Shown here: one piece after another, positions 56,836-64,000 of the stretch
Position numbering within the stretch: position 1 is the stretch's first letter
Layout of the letters: the number at the start of each line of letters is the position of its first letter
Assembly (NCBI RefSeq): GCF_000182925.2
Contig: NC_026503.1
Span: forward strand, 2,852,001-2,916,000
Length of the DNA: 64,000 nucleotides
Source: Neurospora crassa OR74A
Lineage: Eukaryota > Ascomycota > Sordariomycetes > Sordariales > Sordariaceae
Direction of reading: 5' to 3'
Position numbers and translations under genes: made by a program
The notes under the pieces: generated by a model
Databases searched by the model: none
What the model saw: only the letters and a program-made list of their open reading frames with translations
What the model was told of the DNA's origin: nothing

Positions 56836-59205
56836 ATGTCGTCACTACGCATTCTCCTCATCGGCAGCGGCGGCCGCGAGCACGCCCTGGCTTGGAAGCT
56901 CAGCCAGTCGCCCAGCGTTGAGTCAATCATTGCGGTCCCCGGCAACGGTGGCACTGCCGGCCTCCCCAAGGTCACCAACAACAACACCGTCTCTGAGAAC
57001 GACTTTGCTGGCCTTGTCGACCTCGCCAAGAAGGAGCGCATCAACCTCGTCGTCCCTGGCCCCGAGCAGCCGCTTGTCGATGGCGTCGAGAACGTTTTCC
57101 GCGAGGTCGGTATCCCCGTCTTCGGCCCTTCCAAGGATGCCGCGCGCATGGAGGGTAGCAAGACCTTCTCCAAGGACTTCATGAAGAAGCACAACATTCC
57201 CACCGCCGCCTACGAGAACTTCTCCGACTTTGAAAAGGCCAGCGAATACCTCAAGAAGGTGGGCCACAACGTTGTCATCAAGGCCACCGGTTTGGCTGCT
57301 GGCAAGGGTGTCATCATCCCCGAGTCCCAGGAGGAAGCCCAGCAGGCTCTCAAGGACATTATGCTGGATAGGCAGTTCGGCAATGCCGGCGATGAGGTTG
57401 TTATCGAGGAGTTCCTCACCGGTGACGAGCTCAGCATCCTCTCCTTCTGCGACGGTACTACCATCAAGTCTCTGCCTGCTGCCCAGGATCACAAGCGCAT
57501 TGGTGAGGGCGATACTGGCTTGAACACGGGCGGTATGGGATGCTATGCGCCCACCAAGATTGCCACCCCTGCTCTGCTTGCTCAGGTCGAGCGCGAGATC
57601 CTCCAGCCGACCGTTGACGGCATGCGCAAGGACGGCTTCCCCTTCAAGGGCTGCCTCTTCACCGGCTTGATGATTACCCCCAACGGCCCCAAGGTGCTCG
57701 AGTACAACGTCCGCTTCGGCGACCCCGAGACCCAGACCGTCCTTCCTCTGCTCAAGTCCGACCTCGCTGAGATTATGGTGGCCTGCTCAGGTCCCATTCC
57801 CCTCCTCAAGTATGTGCCCGTCGAGGTCGAGCAGAAGTTCAGCGCCACCGTGGTCGTTGCTGCCCCTGGGTACCCCAACTCCTACCCCAAGAACATTCCC
57901 ATGCAGGTATCTACACCTCCTGCTGGTACCAACATCTTCCACGCGGGAACCAAGCTATCTGGCGATTCCCTCGTTTCTTCCGGTGGTCGTGTTATTGCTG
58001 CCGAGGCCGTTGGCGAGACTCTGCGTGCCGCTGTCGACAAGGCTTACGAGGGCGTTAAGCTCATTAACTTCGACGGCATGTACTATCGCAAGGATATTGC
58101 TCACCGTGCTTTCCGCGACGAAAAGTCTTCGTCCGACAAGCTTACATATGCCCAATCGGGTGTGAGCATTGACGCTGGTAACGAGCTTGTTGACCGTATC
58201 AAGGCTGCTGTCGCCACTACTCGCCGCCCCGGTGCTGATGCTATCATCGGTGGATTCGGTGGTGAGGTCGATCTTTCTCAAGCCGGCTACCCTGGGGCCC
58301 CCATCATTGTCGGCGCTATCGATGGCGTTGGCACCAAGCTCATTATCGCCCAGAAGATGAACAAGCATGACACCGTTGGTATCGACCTGGTTGCCATGAA
58401 CGTCAACGACTTGGTTGTTCAGGGTGCTGAACCGTTCATGTTCCTCGACTACTACGGTTGCAGCAGGCTCGACGTCTCGGTTGCCGCCGCTTTCGTCGAA
58501 GGTGTCGCTCAGGGGTGCAAGGACGCCGGCTGTGCGCTGGTCGGTGGAGAGACGGCTGAGATGCCTGATCTCTACACCGGCGATGACTATGATGCGGCTG
58601 GTGCTGCTATCGGTGTCATGAAGCCGACTCAGCGTCTTCCGAGGAAGGAGGCCATGGCCGAGGGCGATGTGCTCATCGCTCTTGCCTCTTCTGGTGTCCA
58701 CTCGAACGGCTTCTCCCTTGTTCGCAAGGTTGTTGACAAGTGCGGCTTGTCCTACACTGACAAGGCACCCTGGGACAGCTCTGCCACCGTTGGTGAGAGC
58801 CTTCTCACCCCCACACGCATCTACGTCAAGCCTCTGCTCAAGGTCCTCGCTCAGACCGGCGAGGCAGTCAAGGGTATGGCGCATATTACCGGTGGTGGTT
58901 TGACTGAGAACGTCCCTCGCATGCTCCCCAAGCACCTGGCCGCCGAGATTGACGTCGCTACCTGGGAACACCCTCCTGTGTTCAAGTGGCTCAGAGAGTC
59001 TGTGGTCCCTACCGAGATGGCGAGAACGTTCAACAACGGTGTTGGTATGGTTTTGGCTGTCGCTCCTGAGGCTGCGGATGCTGTGGTCAAGGGCTTGGAG
59101 GCTGAGGGCGAGAAGGTCTACACCATTGGCAAGCTGGTCAACAGAGAGGGTGGCGAGAAGGGCGAGTGGTGTGTTCTCAAGAACTTGGAGAGCTGGGCTG
59201 CTTAA
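56836..59205 (+). CDS. ADE5,7: Bifunctional GAR synthetase / AIR synthetase
   Basis: A single exon of 789 residues. The first half (about 1-430) is phosphoribosylamine-glycine ligase of the ATP-grasp fold: LLIGSGGREHALAWKL at 8-23, VPGPEQPLVDG, then FPFKGCLFTGLMITPNGPKV. The second half (about 440-789) is phosphoribosylformylglycinamidine cyclo-ligase: GVSIDAGNELVDRIK, DGVGTKLIIAQ, GIDLVAMNVNDL, GGETAEMPD and AHITGGGLTENVPR. Together they carry out steps 2 and 5 of de novo purine synthesis, as in yeast Ade5,7 (802 residues). The frame is open upstream to 56782, but ATG 56836 is the first methionine and sits at the conserved N-terminus. There are no introns, unlike most genes here. Codon use is strongly C-ending, consistent with high expression. 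Confidence 0.97.
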   Translation: MSSLRILLIGSGGREHALAWKLSQSPSVESIIAVPGNGGTAGLPKVTNNNTVSENDFAGLVDLAKKERINLVVPGPEQPLVDGVENVFREVGIPVFGPSKDAARMEGSKTFSKDFMKKHNIPTAAYENFSDFEKASEYLKKVGHNVVIKATGLAAGKGVIIPESQEEAQQALKDIMLDRQFGNAGDEVVIEEFLTGDELSILSFCDGTTIKSLPAAQDHKRIGEGDTGLNTGGMGCYAPTKIATPALLAQVEREILQPTVDGMRKDGFPFKGCLFTGLMITPNGPKVLEYNVRFGDPETQTVLPLLKSDLAEIMVACSGPIPLLKYVPVEVEQKFSATVVVAAPGYPNSYPKNIPMQVSTPPAGTNIFHAGTKLSGDSLVSSGGRVIAAEAVGETLRAAVDKAYEGVKLINFDGMYYRKDIAHRAFRDEKSSSDKLTYAQSGVSIDAGNELVDRIKAAVATTRRPGADAIIGGFGGEVDLSQAGYPGAPIIVGAIDGVGTKLIIAQKMNKHDTVGIDLVAMNVNDLVVQGAEPFMFLDYYGCSRLDVSVAAAFVEGVAQGCKDAGCALVGGETAEMPDLYTGDDYDAAGAAIGVMKPTQRLPRKEAMAEGDVLIALASSGVHSNGFSLVRKVVDKCGLSYTDKAPWDSSATVGESLLTPTRIYVKPLLKVLAQTGEAVKGMAHITGGGLTENVPRMLPKHLAAEIDVATWEHPPVFKWLRESVVPTEMARTFNNGVGMVLAVAPEAADAVVKGLEAEGEKVYTIGKLVNREGGEKGEWCVLKNLESWAA

Positions 59206-59519
59206 ATTCGGAAAAGGCGTAGATACCTGGTCACATAAGGATGGAGGGAAAATGGGTTTACAAAAAGGGTTCACGGTTGAGGTGTTGCGGGTTGGGACGG
59301 GTTAATGAACCGGATTAAGGATGTCTAGATGACAGGATTCAACTCTCTGAATACAGGGTAGCATGTCAATGCCAATGGTTTTTGTTTGATTTAATCTTGG
59401 GTATCCATGGGATGCAAAATAGTGCTATGTGCTTTGAGAATATGGTGAGTGGACCTTGGTTGTTATGATCTTGTAGTATCCTCCGTCTCCAATCATGTGG
59501 TACCTGCAACCAACCCTTC
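59206..59519. other. Convergent spacer between ADE5,7 and KTI12
   Basis: This is 314 bp between two stop codons, presumably both 3' UTRs. It includes a T-rich stretch at 59380-59400. No gene. Confidence 0.5.
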
Positions 59520-60799
59520 TCACATCTCCTTCTCAAAGGCATCATTCAAATACCCAACGAAGCTCTCCCTCAACCTCCCCGCCGCCAACGTCCCCACCGC
59601 CTCCAACCCAATCCCACCTCTATTCAGCGCCACAAACGCCCTCCTATACCTCTGCAACTGCGGCAATCCCACCTTCTTTCCCGGCAACTCGACCTCCAAC
59701 ATCTCCTCTCCCTCTTCCTTAGTTCCACTCCTGGACAACCTCACTGTCCCACCTTCTCCTACCTCAGCTTGCTGCTCCAAAATCCTCTTGACGATATCCT
59801 GCGTCTCCTTTTCAAGGACATACAGATAATCGCCGCCGGGATCCTTATCGCGCTGCACCGTCGACTTGTTGGCCCGGATCAGCTTTTGTGGCTTGTTGAC
59901 GATGACTTCGTCCCAAATCTGATCAAATGTTGCTTTGGTATCGGAGGGCGTGTCGTCCCAGGTGATGATGAAAAGCGGAGAGTCCCAGCGGGACATGGGG
60001 TTGGGTTCCTCGTAGCGGAAGACGAGGTTTTCCCAGTTGGAGCGGGGCGTGTAGGGCTCTTGAGAATCGGTGGGGCTGAGGGTTACGTCTTCAAAGTCCG
60101 GGCCAGTGGATTCCTCTTCGAATTGTTTTTGTTGCCAGTTTTGGTGGGATTGTTGGTAAGTTTCGGGATGGAGGTCGCCGGATTTTGGTGCTGCTCCTGC
60201 TGCTGCTGCTGTTGTTGTTGTTGTTGTGGTTGATGTTGTTGTCCCGTTGCCTGCCTTCTGCTCCTCCTCCTGCTGCTCCTGCTGCTCCGACCTCCGTATC
60301 CTGGCCTCATTGACTCCCCTCGCCCTCGCCACCGGACACCCAATCTGTACCAGACCAAACGGCGTCTGTACGTTCTTGGCTTCGCAGTAGAGCTGGTACC
60401 GCCATCCCTTGATGTAGTTCAACGTGTCGAGAATGACAATGTCCCTGGGAGATAACACGCGCTTAACAGCGCCGTAGAGCGCGGCGCGCGCATCCTTTTC
60501 GGAGGCATTGGCGGAGCGGACGTGTGCTGGTGTGTGCGCTGGGTCGAGGTCGTAGACGGAGCGTGAGATGGACAGGCTTTGGTCGGAAATCAGGTGCAGG
60601 CGGAATTTGGGTGTCGAAGAAGAGGAGGATTCAGCAGCGATGCGCTCGGTGAGGTAGTCGTAGAGTTGCGCGGCGCGCGTAGATTTGCCTGAGGTGGGTA
60701 GGCCGGTTATGAGGATGAGCTGGAGGACGGGGGGATGGGATGGTTAGCGACGCGACGAAGAGCAGAAGAGGAATGAGCTGGTAGTGAACTTACCGGCAT
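59520..60799 (-). CDS. KTI12: KTI12: Elongator regulator with P-loop
   Basis: Two exons on the minus strand (60799-60794 and 60719-59520) give 401 residues. The first exon is only ATGCCG, then a 74-bp intron (GTAAGT ... CTAAC ... CCAG). The protein opens MPLILITGLPTSGKST, whose P-loop is at residues 8-16. The middle carries DTLNYIKGWRYQLYCEAK and GCPVARARGVNEARI, diagnostic of Kti12, and the end has FDQIWDEVIVNKPQKLIR. Kti12 binds Elongator and tRNA and is needed for the wobble-uridine modification of tRNAs (5-methoxycarbonylmethyl side chains). Family members are about 300 residues. The excess here is a Gln/Glu, Thr and Ala low-complexity insert (about residues 150-190) encoded by CTG/TTG-type triplet repeats near 60185-60290. 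Confidence 0.94.
60187..60245. repeat. Triplet repeat inside KTI12
   Basis: CTGCTG and TTGTTG runs on the plus strand translate on the minus strand into Ala and Thr runs of the KTI12 insert, so length changes stay in frame. Confidence 0.8.
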
Positions 60800-63700
60800 G
60801 TTGATAGACTAATTATGGGACTCGTGGTGATTGGATGAGTGACGTTTATAAACCTTCGGTACGTCGTGGAATAGTCGAGATGGTAATCGTCTTTGTGAAA
60901 AAGATGTTCGAAGATCCGTCATCGCGGGGTATGGGTTTGCGATTTCTCGATAGCAACTTTCGAGTCTGCCCCACCGAGCTGCTATCACAAGTACCTACCT
61001 CTAGTGTAGTGCCATGTCTTGGCATATTTGGACTGCCAGAATCCCTAGGATAGGTAGCTTTACTGTGGAGTGTATCAAATATGTCTCTCTCGCTCCATGG
61101 TACAGCAAGATTATTCGAAAATATTGGAAGGCCCAGCGAATCAGCTAATTGAGAAAAGGAATCAATCCTAACAGACCATTCGAAAGCACACAGTCACTGC
61201 GTTTGGCCCCCTCTTCCGTGTCCGGTCCGGACCCCGGACGAAACGGCGGAGATATGGGGCCGGTTTTGTGGAGAACATCCGATCTTAACGTCGAAGTTGC
61301 ATGAACAGGTTCTCAAAAAATCTGATGACAAAGAATGTTTATAGTTGGTAAGATGGGGAGCGGGTAGCGAGTCCAAGCTCAATTCATATAATTTGCGGAG
61401 ATGGATAGCAAGGAAACATCACATGGCAAGATCTGAGAAGCCGCTGCACTGCCTCAACCGATGCGGCGAGTTGCTCAGTTACATTCGGACGAGCTGAGCT
61501 ACACCACGGCTGATCTACATACTCGGTTGTCTTGCCGATCACGTCATATATTCTGTGGTGTTAAATGTGAAGTTCGTGCAGTAACATCTCGATCATCAAG
61601 TCAACTTTGTGTTGGCGCAAACTCACAATTTTCAGGGAACTTGGACAGAACATACCTATTGCATGATATGGTCACAAGCTAATGCTGATAAAGCAAAGCC
61701 TCGGTGAATTTTTTAAGATCACTAACACCAACCAAGCAGGTTGAAGGACCATCATAGTCCTTATCAATTACCGATTACTGATCTGTAGCGTCATACTGTG
61801 ATTATCGAAACCGTCCACACCAGGGTAGATTAAGAGGGCGGATCAAAGGAACTGAAGGAATTGTCAAGACTATCAAGTGGATCCTATTTTGACACTATCA
61901 GTCCCCTCTTGGTATGTTTATGACGGACCGCAGAGACCAAAGAAGATAGAGTTGCAGCTACAGATTTACCTTCACACCATCTCCACTGAGTATTTGGTAG
62001 CCTGCCCATCAAAGGGTAAGGTAACACTACATGGGTGGGTGTGCAATCCCAAAAGTTGCCTGCAGGCCAAGCCTTCCAAATGGGCGCTCCAGGGGCTTTT
62101 GTATGACCCTAAGAACACCTAGGTAAGGCTTTTTAAGCCACTAACAACAATGATTGGTCAGAAGAAGCGAAAATTTGTCCTGGAACGAGAATGAATGGAA
62201 GCCTCACGCTCCCAAGGCGCATTCATATCACCTTGTGGGTATGGCTTATGGAAACACATAGGGCCCTTGTGGCTTCATCCCTCAGTGAACCGCGAATCCA
62301 GCAATATGGGCAACGAATATGGTCGTCTGATGACGGTGTCTATTCCTCGGTTAGCCTCAATGCTGCTTGAAGCTTGAGCACCTCGCCGCAGTCTCATGCT
62401 TCATGGTATTGTGTATAATTGATAAATGTTTCTGAGACTTGCCATAGAGATTTGATTTTGGTTGACAAAGATAACGAATCCTTAAAAGCAGGGTCCAGCT
62501 CACACCATGGCCCAGATGGTGTCGTGTAACAGCTGGCGTTCTGGTAAGGGTCTGGGTTCACTGTTCGTTTTTCGGGCAATGAGAGAAGAGCTCCCATATC
62601 ACATATCGACTCGTGGAACACACAACTGATGCCCTAATGGGCTGGACAAGGGTTCAGGGACGGGAGGTAAGGCATATTCAACCTGAAATGGTCCAAGATA
62701 TGCAATGACGGGACGGTTCCAGGTAAATTTAGCTCGATCTTGCAGATGACTGAGATATAGAGTGTTGGTGAAACCATGCCGGAAAGCTTCCGCACATCAG
62801 TAACATTACCAATTCAAAGCCGACGGGGGCCATGCTCAGCCCTTCAAGATGAAATCCAGAATTGTGAAGGGAACTGGTTCGAGGTGAGATCCGGCTTTCC
62901 GTTGCGGGGGATCAATCAACTGTAGCTGCCCCTGATCCCGTCCCATAGTCTACTTGGTGTACCTGCACAGGTCAAACAACGAGTCACTGCCCACTGGCCG
63001 AACGGATTTATGCCAAGACCATCAAGCGGGTCCCTGTGGCTCAAGTGGGTCAATATTGCTCTCGCACAGGTAGCCTAAATAGGAAAGGGTAGTCGAGACT
63101 CGGCCAATGAAGTGACTTCAACTTTCGACAACATCACTGCAGCTTCAACTTCACTCCCCCAACTTCACCAACTTCTCACACTCACCAATCGAGCAGCCAT
63201 GCTTTCATCTCTCGCCACGACTCTCACGGCGGATTGGTTTGACCCTGACCGAAGATGTCGGCGTTAAAATGATACCGTACCAGTCCGGCATGTCATGAGT
63301 CCAGTACGGAACTCTCTCATCGCCTACGGGGGCGTTCGCGGATGAGACTTGTAGCCATGTCTTGCTCTCTTTTCGACTTTGTCAACCTGCCATCATCCTG
63401 ACCTTCCATGTTCCCGCCAAGTCTTTGGTGAGGCTGTGCGTATTGTTACTGAGCAGGTAAGGCAAACCAGCCCAGTGATTGTCTTTCCACGTCTTTCACG
63501 CCCCTAGAGCACCACTCACAGACAGCCGTCACCCTCTCCCCTGTCACCTCCCATCTGAGCATCGCCATAGCCATAGCCCTACGCACAACCGATCGGACGG
63601 ACATGCTTAGGCTCGGCATGGCTCATCATACCGGCACCATCACCAAACCTATGTAAAAGGTCGCCAGTCTTCAGACAATACTTCTCATTGAACACATCGT

Positions 63701-64000
63701 TCTTTGAGACCTCCTCCACAGCTCGCTTTGACTTATCAAGTAAAGTCAGGCTGCCCGTTGACCGGATCCCTTCTTGCATCGGCAGGTCCGTCTTGTACCA
63801 CCTTATTCGACAAGCAGCGAACCAGGAAGAGTGGCTCGACACATCGACCTTCCTCTTTGACACAGACCACATCCAATCTTCAGTACGCCCACTCGAACGC
63901 CTACTGCTTTCGACCAACTGTACAGGACATCGTACCTTACCAGATTCGGACACAACCGTGGCGTCGAGCTGCCTCTGGCTACTGCAACCATTTCCACCCT
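60800..64000. other. 3.2-kb right end without a confident gene
   Basis: The left part is the KTI12 promoter. Small frames up to about 125 codons show no recognisable protein. From about 63120 to 63200 the plus strand becomes a C/T-rich leader-like stretch ending in an ATG at 63199 (MLSSLATTLTADWFDPD then stop within 23 codons). It looks like the beginning of a gene whose continuation by splicing I could not establish. Confidence 0.35.

Noticed and set aside
57955-59274. 439-codon minus-strand frame opposite ADE5,7
   Set aside because: It is a shadow of the strongly biased ADE5,7 coding sequence, with no homology recognised.
63199-63267. Start of a possible gene (MLSSLATTLTADWFDPD...)
   Set aside because: The frame closes after 22 codons and I could not find an intron that continues it convincingly, so it is only mentioned as a possibility.

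Overview
The window is nuclear DNA of a filamentous ascomycete, most likely a Sordariales species close to Neurospora. Three things suggest this. Genes carry short introns (about 55-175 bp) with GT...CTRAC...YAG signals. Encoded proteins match fungal families (THI6 fusion, ADE5,7 fusion, AFI1, KTI12, ITC1). A block of extremely AT-rich DNA at 29.4-38.7 kb shows the hallmark of repeat-induced point mutation (RIP), with CAG/CAA codons turned into TAG/TAA. No species call is made from sequence alone.

Layout. 1-29.4 kb is a normal gene-bearing region: the end of ALG8 (+), ITC1 (+, ISWI/ACF chromatin-remodelling subunit), a four-span membrane protein (+), THI6 (+, thiamine synthesis), an isochorismatase-family hydrolase (+), an ANR2/DENND11-like DENN protein (-), an SLC1-like acyltransferase (+), SEC63 (-) and a TPR/J-domain co-chaperone of DNAJC7 type (-). 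29.4-38.7 kb is the AT-rich island. It holds a RIP-destroyed Mutator-like (MULE) transposase whose reading frame can still be followed for almost 2 kb, a second decayed coding-like stretch on the minus strand, four families of tandem repeats (64, 94, 63 and 82 bp) and two tRNA-like remnants. 38.7-64 kb is again gene-bearing but sparser: an EF-hand myosin-light-chain-like protein (-), AFI1 (+, polarity DENN protein), S-formylglutathione hydrolase (-), a GPI-anchored cell-surface protein (-), ADE5,7 (+, purine synthesis) and KTI12 (-, tRNA wobble modification). There are two long stretches with no recognisable gene, at 51.7-56.8 and 60.8-64 kb.

How the genes work together. This is housekeeping content, not a biosynthetic cluster or operon: each gene has its own promoter, and many are convergent pairs 240-1100 bp apart. 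Shared themes are ER biology (ALG8, SEC63, the acyltransferase), DENN-type membrane traffic (two genes) and J-domain chaperones (two neighbours). Exon structures below were built by hand from splice signals and reading-frame continuity. The multi-exon models close in frame unless stated otherwise.

The most interesting parts are the RIP island (a MULE relic with almost pure point-mutation decay beside large minisatellites), two genes with in-frame upstream starts that would add mitochondrial-type presequences, a 72-nt frame-preserving intron in SEC63, and start codons isolated in tiny first exons in two or three genes.
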